Source: Ereboglobus sp.
GTDB taxonomy: Bacteria; Verrucomicrobiota; Verrucomicrobiia; Opitutales; Opitutaceae
Direction of reading: 5' to 3'
NCBI GenBank assembly: GCA_029974595.1
Contig: JARKRC010000007.1
Span: forward strand, 1 to 64,000
DNA: 64,000 bases
Shown here: positions 17,301-26,370 of the stretch, in pieces
Layout of the letters: the number at the start of each line of letters is the position of its first letter
Position numbering within the stretch: the first letter of the stretch is position 1
Position numbers and translations under genes: made by a program
Notes under the pieces: model-generated
The model's input: the letters and a program-made list of their open reading frames with translations, nothing else
The model's database searches: none
Told to the model about the DNA's origin: nothing

Positions 17301-18295
17301 CCCTCTCCGAGTTGCAACGCAAATACCCCGCGCTCAAAAAAGACGCCGCCAAACCCAAGGACGAACCTCCCGCCGACACCATGCTTTTCGATCTCGGCGA
17401 CCTCGACGCTACCGCGCCGCTTCCGCCGATGGACGAACTCGAAAAAGAATTCGCGCAAATCCTAAAACACTCGCGCAAATCCTCCGCTCCCGCCGCGCCC
17501 GCCGTCGAGGAAAACAACGACACCCTAGCCCTCGGCTCCGTTGCGCAAGGCAAAAGAAAAACAGCCGCCACCAGTGCCGCCGCCGAACGCAAACTCACAA
17601 AGGAAAACCGCCTCCAGTTTGAAAAGGAACTTTTGGGTTTCTACGTCAGCGGACATCCGTTGAACGAATTCAGCGACTTGACCGAGGCCATCGACACCTG
17701 CGCCATCACCGAGCTCATCACCCTGCCCGACCGCACCGAGTTCCGCCTCTGCGGCATCGTCGGCGGCATCGCCAAGCGCCTCTCGAAAAAAGACAACAGT
17801 CCCTGGGCTTCCTTCACGCTCTCCACCAAAACCGGCGTGATCGGGCTCAACATGTTTTCCAGCACCTATGCCGAATACGGCTCCCTCCTCGCGGAAAACG
17901 CCCTCGTCGCCGTGCAAGGCTTTGTGCAGGTCAACCGCGAGGGCGAGAAACGCATCCAGATCAACGAGTGTTATCCGCTGAGCACTTTCGTCGCGAGACA
18001 ACTTCGCCGCATCACCTGGCTCCTCAAGCCCGACCACCCGGAATTGCCCGCGTTCCTGAAGAGGCTCCGCCAAATCTTCGACGCCAATCCGGGCGAAACC
18101 AGCACCTCTTTCGCGTTTGTTTTCGAAGATCGCATCGCCCCTGTCGCCGATGCCGCCGACTCCCTCGGCTGGAAATTTGCGACCGGCCTCTACAACGAAA
18201 TCCGTCGCCACCCCGCTGTCGCCGGCGCGCAAATCCTCGTCCGCCCGCTCTCCTTGAAACGTCAGGAACGCCGCTGGGGGCCGAAAAAAGACTGA
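14369..18295 (+). CDS. dnaE: DNA polymerase III subunit alpha
   Basis: Replicative polymerase catalytic subunit, about 1308 residues. The N-terminal PHP domain has HLHVHTDRSLLDG near residue 19 and ITDHGNLFGA. The palm domain contains PGRGSGAGSLVAYLLG and the metal-binding PDFDIDF near residue 471. KSHSAAYAMVAYQTAYL marks the polymerase/HhH part, and an OB-fold domain lies in the last quarter. I choose the GTG at 14369, which gives the usual lead-in to the PHP domain; the ATG at 14258 would add 37 unconserved residues. A low-complexity Ala/Pro linker near residues 1010-1090 is longer than in E. coli. Probably monocistronic. Confidence 0.95.
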   Translation: MSIPTVTNVTPGPQKDFVHLHVHTDRSLLDGCCRVDKLIEHAAALGMTSLAITDHGNLFGAIDFYNEAKKKNIKPIIGCEIYLAAGSRLDKQGRAEDGKSYYHLGLIAKNLTGYQNLLKLVSDSHLQGFYYKPRADWETLAKYSEGLIAFSGCLAAIIPQMLLNDREDDARAACARFIDIFGKENFVIEIQDHGIPEQRKIIPGLLRLGEEFGLRVIASNDVHYIKNTDADPHDAMLCIQTGSKLDESDRMRFETKEFYLKSHDEMARLFAEVPESITNTRAIAEMCDLKIPFPKGSERYPKYPLPPELKSKYDSVTYLHKLCCDGLKKRYGIDHDTVAARPRVAALLEKLATALVAGQKAVAERGITIDKLSPEEKPQPPDYAGLAPDELLVVRAHYELAIIVLTTYIDYFLVVWDFIAWAKDHNIPVGPGRGSGAGSLVAYLLGITNIDPIQFGLLFERFLNPERVSAPDFDIDFCMRRRGEVIDYVRKKYGFDCVANIITYGTLGAKMAIRDIARVNNLSFADSDRIAKMIPDELNITLDDSIAKSAELRLEIDRNPGTKRIIDTALVVEGMVRNTGKHAAGIIITDKPLDEFVPLTLQEGDVTVQYDMNAVGKLGLLKMDFLGLKTLTVISDAVENIHRSIDPRFDIETIPLDDPATYKLLNAGKTVAIFQLESEGMQNASRQVGISTIDDINAISALYRPGPMQFIPDYARGKKDPAAISYPHKLLEPVLKETFGIIVYQEQVMECARVIAGYSLGGADMLRRAMGKKDQAEMDRQRDIFVKGAKETNNIDEKKANEIFDLLNKFAQYGFNKSHSAAYAMVAYQTAYLKANYPVQFMAAVLTAELGNAEKVSHFIAEAEAMGITVLGPDINESGPNFTPVISNGSGGAESNSTGRIRFGLAGIKGVGEQAAIKSRDEREANGPYTSFENYILRSDPRAINKRVLENLVATGAFDFADEERETLYERIDLALGALSELQRKYPALKKDAAKPKDEPPADTMLFDLGDLDATAPLPPMDELEKEFAQILKHSRKSSAPAAPAVEENNDTLALGSVAQGKRKTAATSAAAERKLTKENRLQFEKELLGFYVSGHPLNEFSDLTEAIDTCAITELITLPDRTEFRLCGIVGGIAKRLSKKDNSPWASFTLSTKTGVIGLNMFSSTYAEYGSLLAENALVAVQGFVQVNREGEKRIQINECYPLSTFVARQLRRITWLLKPDHPELPAFLKRLRQIFDANPGETSTSFAFVFEDRIAPVADAADSLGWKFATGLYNEIRRHPAVAGAQILVRPLSLKRQERRWGPKKD

Positions 18296-18601
18296 CCGGA
18301 ACCCTCGCGATATCCCGGCGCGCCCAATCGTCTTCTAATTTCCCTAATACCTCTCATTATTTTATTTACTACCTGAGCGATTTGCGAATTCCTGCGCGAA
18401 CAACCCTTCATTTTTCGCGCTCATAAACCTAACGTGACTGCGGCGCCCGTTTGCGCGGGAATGTGACGTTATTTTGTAATAAGTTACGCATATTTTTCCA
18501 CGGGTGCTTGACTGTCACTTGGATCAATTTGTTAATTTTTTAGCAAAACATCCACAGATTCAGGCACACATTCATATAAAGCACATTTTTCAACCACACT
18601 C
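18296..18601. other. AT-rich intergenic region upstream of the CoA-transferase gene
   Basis: 306 bases without a gene. No clear dnaE terminator is seen. The AT-rich right half holds a plausible sigma70-like promoter, listed separately. Confidence 0.6.
18508..18536 (+). promoter_or_regulatory. Candidate promoter of the CoA-transferase gene
   Basis: TTGACT (18508-18513) and GTTAAT (18531-18536), spaced 17 bases, match the -35 and -10 consensus at 5/6 and 4/6. This would leave a leader of about 58 bases. Judged by eye only. Confidence 0.45.
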
Positions 18602-20095
18602 ATGTCATCGAAATTAACAACCCTCACCGCTGCAGAAGCAGCGGCTCTGATCAATCACGGCAGCACCATTGGTGTTAGCGGCTTCACGCCTGCCGGAGCG
18701 GCCAAGATCGTGCCGAAGGCCATCGCCGCCCGCGCCCGCGCCGAGCACGAAGCAGGGCGCCCTTTCAAGGTCGCCATCATCTCTGGCGCCTCCACTGGCG
18801 ACTCGCTCGACGGCGAGCTGGCCCGTGCCGACGCCATCTCCTGGCGCACGCCGTATCAGAGCAACAAATCGCTCCGCGAATGCATCAACGCCGGACGCAC
18901 CCAATTTTTCGACATGCACCTCTCGCATGTCGCCCAGCAAATCCGCCGCGGCTTCCTCGGCAAAATCCACTGGGCCATCGTCGAAGCCTGCGACGTCACC
19001 GAAAACGGCGAGATCACCCTCACCACCTCCGTCGGCGCTTCTCCCACCATCCTCAACCAGGCCGAGCGCGTCATCATCGAGCTCAACCGCTATCACTCGC
19101 CCAAGCTCCGCGGTTTCCACGACATTTACGAGCCTCTCGATCCTCCCTTCCGCAAGGTCATCCCCATCGAAAAATGCACCGACCGCATCGGGACCGAGAC
19201 CGTCAAAATCGATCCGAAAAAAATCGCCTGCATTGTTGAAAACAACGCCAACGACGAAGTCGGCGGCTTCGACGCCCCCGACGTGCTCACCGACAAAATC
19301 GGCGCCAATGTCGCCAGCTTCATCGCCAACGAAATCGCCGTCGGCCGCATCCCGCGCGAATTTCTTCCCCTGCAATCCGGCGTGGGCAACATCGCCAACG
19401 CGGTACTCGGCGCGCTCGGCACCAACCCGGACATTCCAAATTTCCAAATGTTCTCCGAGGTCATCCAGGACTCCGTCATCGGTCTCATCCGCTCCGGCAA
19501 GTGCACTTTTGCCACCGGCACCTCGCTCACCATCGCGCCCGCGCTGCTCAAAGACACGGTCTATGCCGACATGGATTTCTTCCGCCCGCGCCTTCTTCTC
19601 CGCCCGCAGGAAATCACCAACAACCCCGAGATGGTTCGCCGCCTCGGCATCATCTCGGTCAACACTGCCATTGAAGCCGACATCTTTGGCAACATCAACT
19701 CCACGCACATCATGGGCAGCAGCCTCATGAACGGCATCGGCGGCTCGGGGGATTTCACGCGCAACGCCTACATCTCGATCTTCACCTGCCCCTCCTCGGC
19801 GAAAGGCGGCAAGATCAGCGCGATCGTTCCCTTTGTGAGCCACCTCGATCACAGCGAACACTCGGTGCAAGTCCTCATCACCGAGCAAGGCATCGCCGAC
19901 CTTCGCGGCAAATCGCCCAGCGAACGCTCCCTCGAAATCATCAACAAGTGCGCGCACCCCGATTATCGCGACCTGCTCATGCGCTACCGCGAATCGACCA
20001 AAAACGGCCAGACGAAAACCTCGCTTGCAAACGCCTTCGCGTTTCACCAGCAGTTCCTCGCCACCGGAGACATGCACGGCGCGAAAATCCTCTGA
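18602..20095 (+). CDS. Acetyl-CoA hydrolase/succinate CoA-transferase family protein
   Basis: Class I CoA-transferase-like enzyme of 497 residues, similar to succinyl-CoA:acetate CoA-transferase and acetyl-CoA hydrolase. It would transfer CoA between acetate and succinate, useful in fermentative metabolism. Family features are GVSGFTPAGAAK at the N-terminus, QSGVGNIANAVLGAL, the segment FQMFSEVIQDSV containing the likely catalytic Glu, and the C-terminal PFVSHLDHSEHSVQVLITEQGIADLRG. Substrate specificity cannot be decided from the sequence. It appears to be a single-gene unit with promoter and terminator. Confidence 0.9.
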   Translation: MSSKLTTLTAAEAAALINHGSTIGVSGFTPAGAAKIVPKAIAARARAEHEAGRPFKVAIISGASTGDSLDGELARADAISWRTPYQSNKSLRECINAGRTQFFDMHLSHVAQQIRRGFLGKIHWAIVEACDVTENGEITLTTSVGASPTILNQAERVIIELNRYHSPKLRGFHDIYEPLDPPFRKVIPIEKCTDRIGTETVKIDPKKIACIVENNANDEVGGFDAPDVLTDKIGANVASFIANEIAVGRIPREFLPLQSGVGNIANAVLGALGTNPDIPNFQMFSEVIQDSVIGLIRSGKCTFATGTSLTIAPALLKDTVYADMDFFRPRLLLRPQEITNNPEMVRRLGIISVNTAIEADIFGNINSTHIMGSSLMNGIGGSGDFTRNAYISIFTCPSSAKGGKISAIVPFVSHLDHSEHSVQVLITEQGIADLRGKSPSERSLEIINKCAHPDYRDLLMRYRESTKNGQTKTSLANAFAFHQQFLATGDMHGAKIL

Positions 20096-20141
20096 TCAAA
20101 TCAAGGCGCTGATCGCGACGCGCGGTTTTCTCATAACAACA

Positions 20142-20171
20142 AAAAGCCAGCCCTTTCAAAGGCTGGCTTTT
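20142..20171. terminator. Bidirectional intrinsic terminator
   Basis: An 11-bp stem (20142-20152 with 20161-20171, AAAAGCCAGCC/GGCTGGCTTTT), an 8-base loop and a following T-run, between convergent genes. Confidence 0.9.
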
Positions 20172-20194
20172 TTGCGTGCGCAATTCGCTCGTGT

Positions 20195-21142
20195 TTATTT
20201 TTCAACAAGCCCGTCGCTCGCCGGCGATTTTATGTAGGTGACGAGAAAAATCCCAATGCACACGCAAACCAGCGCCACGAGATTTTTCCATTCCAACAAT
20301 TTCTCCCCGAGAAACAGCGCCGAAAGCGCGGTGCCGAAAATCGGCACCGTGAACAGGAAAATCGAAAACAGACTCACCGGATTGTATTTGAGCAGCGTCG
20401 CCATGATCGCGAACGCCGCCGATGACAGCAGCGCCATGTAGGCGAGCAGCGACGTTGAGACCGGCGTGAATCCTGCCAGCGATCCGCCCATCGCATAGCC
20501 CAGCGCGATCAGCAGCGCGCCGCCGATGCTGAGCTGCCATGCGGTCATCACCACGCTGTCCATCCTCTGCGAGACGGCCTTCCCGTAAACGCCCGACACC
20601 GCCATCACAAACGCCGCGATGATCAAAAACCCTTCGCCCGCGAAAGTGAAATGCAGGTTGAACAAATCGCGGCTGAAGTTGACGAAAATCACTCCGAGAA
20701 ACCCGATCGCACACCCGAGCGACACACGCCGCGTCAGCCGTTCCGCCTTGAACATGAAATGCGCGGCGAGCACGGTGAAAAACGTCGTCGTCCCGTTCAT
20801 GATCGCGCCCTTGACTCCGCTCGTGTGGGAAAGGCCGATATAAAAAAAGATGTATTGGAGCGTCGTCATGCCCACCCCGAGCAAGGCGACCCGCGCCATC
20901 AGCCCCGCGCCAAGGCCGAAGGCCTTTCGTCCGGTCGCCAGGGAAAACCCGATCAAGATCAGCCCCGCCGCAAAGAAACGATAGCCCGCGAAAAGAAATT
21001 TTCCCGCGGTGTCATCCGGCCCGATCGCAAACAAGGAATACCCCGTCTTGATCGCCGGATACGCGCTTCCCCAGAGCAGGCACGCCAATAGCGACAAGGC
21101 GCACACGACGCGCGTGTCGGTGATCCACATTTTATTTTTCAT
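20195..21142 (-). CDS. EamA/DMT-family transporter
   Basis: Inner-membrane protein of 315 residues with about ten hydrophobic helices in two EamA repeats, typical of drug/metabolite transporters. Visible features are LLACLLWGSAYPAIKTGY in helix 1 and VPIFGTALSALFLGEKLL in the second repeat. The substrate is unknown; the family includes amino-acid, sugar and metabolite exporters. It follows proS on the same strand after 55 bases and may be co-transcribed. Confidence 0.88.
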   Translation of the reverse strand: MKNKMWITDTRVVCALSLLACLLWGSAYPAIKTGYSLFAIGPDDTAGKFLFAGYRFFAAGLILIGFSLATGRKAFGLGAGLMARVALLGVGMTTLQYIFFYIGLSHTSGVKGAIMNGTTTFFTVLAAHFMFKAERLTRRVSLGCAIGFLGVIFVNFSRDLFNLHFTFAGEGFLIIAAFVMAVSGVYGKAVSQRMDSVVMTAWQLSIGGALLIALGYAMGGSLAGFTPVSTSLLAYMALLSSAAFAIMATLLKYNPVSLFSIFLFTVPIFGTALSALFLGEKLLEWKNLVALVCVCIGIFLVTYIKSPASDGLVEK

Positions 21143-21197
21143 GGTTCTTGCCGCGAATACGCCCCTGATGCCGGCCGCGCATCACACGCGCCCGGCG

Positions 21198-22973
21198 TCA
21201 TTCCTTCGGCGTCGCATCGTTCGCAGCCTTCACCGCCGCGGCAACGCGGACGAGGGCATCGGCCACCGGAATTTTGGCGACGTCTTTTTCATGGCGCCAC
21301 TTCATCTCGATCACGCCCTCCTTGAGGCCTTTTCCGCCGATCGTGATGCGCAATGGAATGCCAATCAGGTCGGCGTCCTTGAACTTCACACCCGGACGCT
21401 CGGTGCGGTCGTCGATGAGCACATCCGCGCCTGCCTGTTCGGCGGCTTCGGCAACGTTTCGCGCCATCGCGGCGGCGTCGGCGGCCTGCGGATCAAGCAG
21501 GCAAACGAGCACTTGGAACGGCGCGATGGGCCACGGCCAGATGATGCCATCGGCGTCATGGCTTTGCTCGATGATCGCTTGCATCGTGCGGCTGACGCCA
21601 ATGCCGTAGCATCCCATCACCATGAGATGCTGTTGCTTCTGGTCGTCAGTGTACACCGCGCCGTATTTTTCGGAATACTTCGTGCCGAGCTTGAAAATGT
21701 GCCCGACCTCGATGCCGCGGCGCACCTTGAGCGGCTTGCCCGAAAGCGGGCACGGCTCGCCCGGATGCACGCGGCGGAAATCGCCGAACTTCGTGATCGC
21801 GAGATCGCGCGTGACATTGACGTTGCGCAGATGGAAACCGTCCTTGTTCGCGCCGGTCGTGCCGTTGCCGATGAGCTTGATCGCCCGATCCGCAAACACG
21901 CCCGCGAGCGCGCCGGGATTTTTGATGGTGCCCTTGACCGCGCCAAGGCTGCCGGGCTTCGCGCCGAGCAACGGCTCGATTTCCTCGGGCGTCGCGGGAC
22001 GGAACAAACTGAAGCCGAGCGAGCCGAGCTTGGCTTCCTCCAGTTCGTCGCAACCTCGCAGAATGACGGCAAACGGTTTCCCATCGCCGATGTAAATGAG
22101 CGTCTTGAATTGCCTGTCGGCGGCGACGCCGTAGGGCGCGGCTTCCAGTTGCGCGATGGTCGTCACTCCGGGCGTGGCAAATTCTTCGATGGCGCCCTCT
22201 GGCGCGGCGTCGGCGATATCCTTCGGCACGAGCGCGCTCGCGGCCTTCTCGCGATTGGCCGCATAGCCGCTTTCCTCGCAATAAATGACATCATCGTCGC
22301 CCACCTCGGCGGGCACCATGAACTCGTGCGAAAAACTGCCGCCCATCACGCCGGTGTCGGCTTCAACGGCGATAGCTTGCACGCCGATGCGGCGGAAAAA
22401 CGCCTCGTAAGCCGCCTTCATTGCCATGTAGCTCTTCGTCGCGCCGGCATCGTCCGCGTCGAACGAATACGCGTCCATCATGATGAACTCGCGGGCGCGC
22501 ATCAGTCCGTAGCGCGGGCGTATCTCGTTGCGGAATTTCGTGGCGATTTGATAAAAATTCTTCGGCAGGTCGCGATAACTCGTAATCTCCGTCTTCACCA
22601 GCGGCGTGATGATTTCCTCGTGCGTGGGGCCGAGCACAAATTCCGGATCGGCGGGCGCCCGTTTGCCGGCGCCGGCGTGGTCGGCGCGGAACATGATTTC
22701 GCGCGCGGCATTCCAGCGCGGTCCCTGCGTCCAGCATTCGGCCGGATGCACATGGGGCATCCACAGTTCGATGCCGCCGCCGCGGTCGATTTCCTCGCGG
22801 CAGACCTGCGTGATCTTGTGAATCGCGCGCAACCCGAACGGCATGTAGGTGTAGAGACCGCCGCCGAGTTTGCGAACGATGCCTGCGCGAACGAGCAGCT
22901 TGTGTGACGCGATTTCGGCGTCGGCGGGACTCTCCTTGAGCGTCGGGATGAAGAACTGGGACCAATATTTCAT
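21198..22973 (-). CDS. proS: Prolyl-tRNA synthetase (bacterial type with editing domain)
   Basis: Class II aminoacyl-tRNA synthetase charging tRNA-Pro, 591 residues. The ATG at 22973 gives MKYWSQFFIPTLKESPADAE, the standard ProS start; the upstream extension in frame is not conserved. Motif 2 region: FRNEIRPRYGLMRAREFIMMDAYSFD. An inserted YbaK-like editing domain lies between about residues 230 and 400 (SYSFSH equivalent GGSFSHEFMV). Motif 3 and the anticodon-binding domain follow (GCYGIGVSRTMQAIIEQ, then IDDRTERPGVKFKDADLIG). Confidence 0.95.
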   Translation of the reverse strand: MKYWSQFFIPTLKESPADAEIASHKLLVRAGIVRKLGGGLYTYMPFGLRAIHKITQVCREEIDRGGGIELWMPHVHPAECWTQGPRWNAAREIMFRADHAGAGKRAPADPEFVLGPTHEEIITPLVKTEITSYRDLPKNFYQIATKFRNEIRPRYGLMRAREFIMMDAYSFDADDAGATKSYMAMKAAYEAFFRRIGVQAIAVEADTGVMGGSFSHEFMVPAEVGDDDVIYCEESGYAANREKAASALVPKDIADAAPEGAIEEFATPGVTTIAQLEAAPYGVAADRQFKTLIYIGDGKPFAVILRGCDELEEAKLGSLGFSLFRPATPEEIEPLLGAKPGSLGAVKGTIKNPGALAGVFADRAIKLIGNGTTGANKDGFHLRNVNVTRDLAITKFGDFRRVHPGEPCPLSGKPLKVRRGIEVGHIFKLGTKYSEKYGAVYTDDQKQQHLMVMGCYGIGVSRTMQAIIEQSHDADGIIWPWPIAPFQVLVCLLDPQAADAAAMARNVAEAAEQAGADVLIDDRTERPGVKFKDADLIGIPLRITIGGKGLKEGVIEMKWRHEKDVAKIPVADALVRVAAAVKAANDATPKE

Positions 22974-23133
22974 AAAATTGAACCGCGCAGAGAAGCAGCG
23001 GCGCGTCATGGAGACAAGTGACAAAGTGAAACCCCAGGCCGCGGCGATCCGCGCTTCCTTTGCAAACGGCGCTTGCAAGACGGCCCGCGCATTTCTGTGA
23101 TGCTGCGCGCTGGTTTTCCAGCAACGCCCCCTT

Positions 23134-23217
23134 GCCCGGGTGGTGGAATGGCAGACACGACGGTCTTAGAAGCCGTTGCCGTAAGGCGTGCAGGTTCAAG
23201 TCCTGTCCCGGGCACCA
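23134..23217 (+). tRNA. tRNA-Leu (anticodon TAG)
   Basis: Class II tRNA with acceptor stem GCCCGGG/CCCGGGC, anticodon loop CTTAGAA, a long variable arm (TGCCGTAAGGCGT) and T loop TTCAAGT. CCA is encoded at 23215-23217. Confidence 0.95.
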
Positions 23218-23310
23218 AATAAAAAGCGTGGCATTCGCTGCGCGGCGCAAAAGAGTCCGCCCGGCTTTTCTGCTTTCTCAATTCCCGAATCTTGATTCTT
23301 AATTTCACGC

Positions 23311-24291
23311 ATGTCCGCAGACTCCGCAGTCATCACAGCAAAAACCCAGTGGCCCGTCGCCCTTGCGAACGCGCCCTCGATCGCCGTCATCGAGCAAGCC
23401 ATCCAAAGCGGACGCCTTTCCCACAGCCTGCTCCTCACCGGGGACGACCTCGACATTCTCACCGAGATCGCCTTTTGCATTGCGGACCGCATTCTCAACA
23501 CGCACACCTCCACGGCCTATTTTCCACCGGCCAGTCATCCGGATTGTTATGCGCTTCGTCCGGCCGGGAAAATGCGCCAGATCAGGGCCGAGCCCATGCG
23601 CGACAGCCTCATCGCAAAAGTACAGGTCTCGTCCACCGTCTCCATGCACAAGGTCGGCATCGTTCACGAGTGCGATCGCATGAATCTCGTCGCGGCGAAT
23701 GTTTTCCTGAAAACCCTCGAGGAGCCGCCTGCAAACACGACCCTCATTCTCACCACAACGCGGCCTTATTCACTGCTGCCCACGATACGCAGCCGCTGTC
23801 TCAATTTCCGTTTTCCCGGTATTCCACCCTCGTATTCTCCCGCCGGCTGGAACGCCTGGCTCGCCGACTACAAGGCGTGGCTCGCGCGCCTCGCCGGGCC
23901 GATGCCCGAAAAGCGCGATGCCACCGACAGCATTTTCACCGTCTATGGCCTCGTCTCCCGCTTCGGCATGATCCTCGAATTCGCAACCGGCGAAATCTGG
24001 CAGAAGGAGAAGCAAAAACTCCCCCCTGACATCGACGAGGAGGAACAGGTCGCCATCGAGACCGGCATCGCCAACGGCTTGCGCACGCGTCTTTTCATCG
24101 AGATCGAACAGGCCACGCGCGCCTTCGCTGTGCCTGCCATCGTCGCCGAGAATCCAAAGGCGGGCCACGCGCTCACCGAGGCGATTGCCAGGCTGGAACA
24201 CGCCGTCGGCCTCATGCGCCTGAACCTCAACGAATCCACCGCGCTCGAAAATTTCCTCCTCTCGTCGCTGCGCATCTGGACGACGCGGTGA
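23311..24291 (+). CDS. holB: DNA polymerase III subunit delta prime-like protein
   Basis: Clamp-loader component of the replicase, 326 residues. The AAA+ N-domain begins with SIAVIEQAIQSGRLSHSLLLTG. The P-loop region reads GDDLDIL and lacks GKT, as expected for delta prime subunits that do not hydrolyse ATP. The segments KVGIVHECDRMNLVAANVFL, KTLEEPPANTTLIL and TIRSRCLNFRF are diagnostic. The zinc-binding cysteines of canonical HolB are not evident. It begins about 90 bases after tRNA-Leu. Confidence 0.85.
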   Translation: MSADSAVITAKTQWPVALANAPSIAVIEQAIQSGRLSHSLLLTGDDLDILTEIAFCIADRILNTHTSTAYFPPASHPDCYALRPAGKMRQIRAEPMRDSLIAKVQVSSTVSMHKVGIVHECDRMNLVAANVFLKTLEEPPANTTLILTTTRPYSLLPTIRSRCLNFRFPGIPPSYSPAGWNAWLADYKAWLARLAGPMPEKRDATDSIFTVYGLVSRFGMILEFATGEIWQKEKQKLPPDIDEEEQVAIETGIANGLRTRLFIEIEQATRAFAVPAIVAENPKAGHALTEAIARLEHAVGLMRLNLNESTALENFLLSSLRIWTTR

Positions 24292-24322
24292 TCCAGCGTG
24301 CAAGCGCGATCACGTTCTCAAA

Positions 24323-24358
24323 AAACGCGTGCGACAAGGAAAACGCGTGCGACAAGGA
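24323..24358. repeat. Tandem 18-bp direct repeat
   Basis: Two perfect adjacent copies (24323-24340 and 24341-24358) of an 18-base unit beginning aaacgcgtgc, in the 208-base gap between the convergent holB and ruvB genes. A 6-bp hairpin (cgaggc-gaa-gcctcg) follows at 24382-24396. No coding content is supported. Confidence 0.8.
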
Positions 24359-24499
24359 GCGGCGCGCCTCTGGCCGCCGGACGAGGCGAAGCCTCGCCAA
24401 AAAAACGAGCGCCAAAAATGAACACCAAACAAGCGGCCGGGACGTCCGCTTCCACCCAAAGTCGCGCCTCCACCCAAGCGCGTTGCACGGGAACACTTG

Positions 24500-25549
24500 C
24501 TAAAGCAGCTCGCTTTGCGTGCCGCCCACCGCAGCCTTCAGCCCGATCGCGTGATAGCCTTTCGGCGTGATCATGCGACCTTGCGGCGTGCGTTGCAGAT
24601 AACCTTCCTGGATCAAAAACGGTTCGTGCACTTCCTCGAGCGTTTCAGATTCCTCGCCCACGGCCACCGCGATTGTGCTCATGCCGACCGGACCGCCGCG
24701 ATAATTCTCCGCGATCACGCGCAACATGCGCTTGTCCATCTCGTCGAGGCCGGTGGAGTCGATTTCAAGCAGCTCCAGGGCCGCCGCCGCGACATCGCGC
24801 GTGATGACGCCTTTCTTGGTGCGCTCCTGCGCATAGTCGCGCACGAAGTTGATCAGGTTGTTCGCCACGCGCGGCGTGCCGCGGCAGCGCATCGCGATTT
24901 CCTTCGCGCCCGTCTCCTCGATCTGCACTTTCAAGAGGCCGCAACTGCGTTTGATGATGCCTGTCAGCGTCCGCACATCGTAATAATCGAGCCGCGTTTG
25001 CAGCGTGAAACGCGAGCGCAGCGGCGCTGTGAGCAGGCCCGCGCGAGTCGTCGCGCCGACGAGCGTGAACTTCGGAATCGAGAGCCGCACGCTGCGCGCG
25101 TTCGGCCCCTGGTCGATCATGATGTCGAGCCGGAAATCCTCCATCGCCGAATACAAGTATTCCTCCACCGCTTTCGGGATGCGGTGAATCTCGTCGATGA
25201 ACAGGATGTCGCCCTCCTCCAGATTCGTAAGCAGGCCCGCCAGGTCGCCCGCCTTTTCGACAACGGGTCCGGACGTGACGCGCACATTTTTGCCCATCTC
25301 GTGCCCGAGGATGAAGCACAGCGTCGTCTTGCCCAAGCCCGGCGGCCCGCTGATCAAAATGTGGTTCAGTGGATCGCCGCGGCGCCGCGCGGCATCGGTC
25401 ATCACGCGCAGCCGCTCCACTGTTTTTGGCTGTCCCGCGAAATCCTCGAACGAGAGCGGGCGCAGCGCGGATTCCGCCGCCGTCACGGGAGAGGCGAGCG
25501 CGTTGCTGATGTAACCGAGTCCTTTGTTGGGTTCTGGAGCGGCAGGCAT
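24500..25549 (-). CDS. ruvB: Holliday junction branch migration helicase RuvB
   Basis: AAA+ motor that drives Holliday-junction branch migration with RuvA, 349 residues. The ATG at 25549 gives [18 protein letters not shown], a sensible N-terminus; longer in-frame extensions are not conserved. Walker A is [11 protein letters not shown] and Walker B FIDEIHR. Sensor 1 lies in [18 protein letters not shown] and the arginine finger near [10 protein letters not shown]. The winged-helix domain includes [17 protein letters not shown]. It ends a minus-strand HIT-DUF1275-ruvB run, separated from the DUF1275 gene by 65 bases containing a repeat. Confidence 0.95.
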   Translation of the reverse strand: MPAAPEPNKGLGYISNALASPVTAAESALRPLSFEDFAGQPKTVERLRVMTDAARRRGDPLNHILISGPPGLGKTTLCFILGHEMGKNVRVTSGPVVEKAGDLAGLLTNLEEGDILFIDEIHRIPKAVEEYLYSAMEDFRLDIMIDQGPNARSVRLSIPKFTLVGATTRAGLLTAPLRSRFTLQTRLDYYDVRTLTGIIKRSCGLLKVQIEETGAKEIAMRCRGTPRVANNLINFVRDYAQERTKKGVITRDVAAAALELLEIDSTGLDEMDKRMLRVIAENYRGGPVGMSTIAVAVGEESETLEEVHEPFLIQEGYLQRTPQGRMITPKGYHAIGLKAAVGGTQSELL

Positions 25550-25559
25550 GAGGAAAGGA

Positions 25560-25594
25560 AGGCTGAAAAGCCGGAAGGCTGAAAGCCTGAAAAA
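25560..25594. repeat. Degenerate CTGAAAGCC-type intergenic repeat
   Basis: A run of ggctgaaa/gccgg/gcctgaaa modules between the DUF1275 gene and ruvB, matching in inverted orientation the stretch at 7572-7605. Confidence 0.5.
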
Positions 25595-25614
25595 AATGCG
25601 GTCGCCCTTCTTTT

Positions 25615-26370
25615 TCAGCGCGTGCTCTCGTCGTCGCGGGGGCCAAAACCCGGATGCAGCCGCAGCAGCGCGTCGTTGAGCGAATAAGTGACCGATTGGA
25701 GCGAAATCTTTTTCTTCGCCGCGTGCGCGTAGCATGTGTATGCGAGCGCAACCGCTCCCGTCAGCACCGCCGGAATGTAGAGCGTATGGTATTCGAGCGT
25801 GCGGAACGCCAGCGCGCCCAGCAACCCGCCCGAGAAAAACGACCCGATCACGACAAAACTCAATTTGATGCGCCGCCTGTCCACCTCGATGCCGCGCAGC
25901 CAGTGTCCGAGCGACGCGCCCAGGTCGTTGAACATGCCCGTCAGATGCGTCGTGCGCAAAATCGTGCCGCTGTAAGTGCTCGCCATCGCGTTCTGCAAAC
26001 CTGCCGCCGCCGAGGCCAGATAGCATCCCGAATGGTGGTGTGTCTGCATCAATGCCGCGGCGATGAACAACAAAATGCTCTCCAGCAACAGCACGCCGCC
26101 ATAGCGGCGTCCCAGTTTCAGCGTGCTTTGCCGGATGATGAAGCCGCTCGCGACCGCCCCCGCCACGAATGACAGGAGCAGGAGCAGGATTCGCAAGGCA
26201 TTCGAGTTGTCGCCGCCCGCGATTGCGATGCCCAGCATCGTCGTCGGCCCGGTCATGTGCGTCACAGCCTGGTGGTCGTAACTCATGAAGCCGACCGCGT
26301 TGACCATGCCTGCAATGCAGGCCAGCAGGGCGCCGGCCGTCCAGGCCCAGCGTTCTAGGCGATCGATCAT
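25615..26370 (-). CDS. DUF1275 (YoaK-like) membrane protein
   Basis: Inner-membrane protein of 251 residues with about six hydrophobic helices. It matches the YoaK/DUF1275 family by [20 protein letters not shown] near the N-terminus, [12 protein letters not shown] and [20 protein letters not shown] in the middle. Function is not established; some members have been proposed as transporters. The start overlaps the stop of the HIT gene by four bases (ATGA), so the two are probably translationally coupled. Confidence 0.85.
   Translation of the reverse strand: MIDRLERWAWTAGALLACIAGMVNAVGFMSYDHQAVTHMTGPTTMLGIAIAGGDNSNALRILLLLLSFVAGAVASGFIIRQSTLKLGRRYGGVLLLESILLFIAAALMQTHHHSGCYLASAAAGLQNAMASTYSGTILRTTHLTGMFNDLGASLGHWLRGIEVDRRRIKLSFVVIGSFFSGGLLGALAFRTLEYHTLYIPAVLTGAVALAYTCYAHAAKKKISLQSVTYSLNDALLRLHPGFGPRDDESTR

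Noticed and set aside
14324-17458. 1044-codon minus-strand frame
   Set aside because: Antisense to dnaE; its Gly/Asp/Val-rich sequence is the usual mirror of a GC3-rich gene.
24382-24396. Hairpin as terminator for holB or ruvB
   Set aside because: Only 6 bp and no T-run in the needed orientation on either strand.
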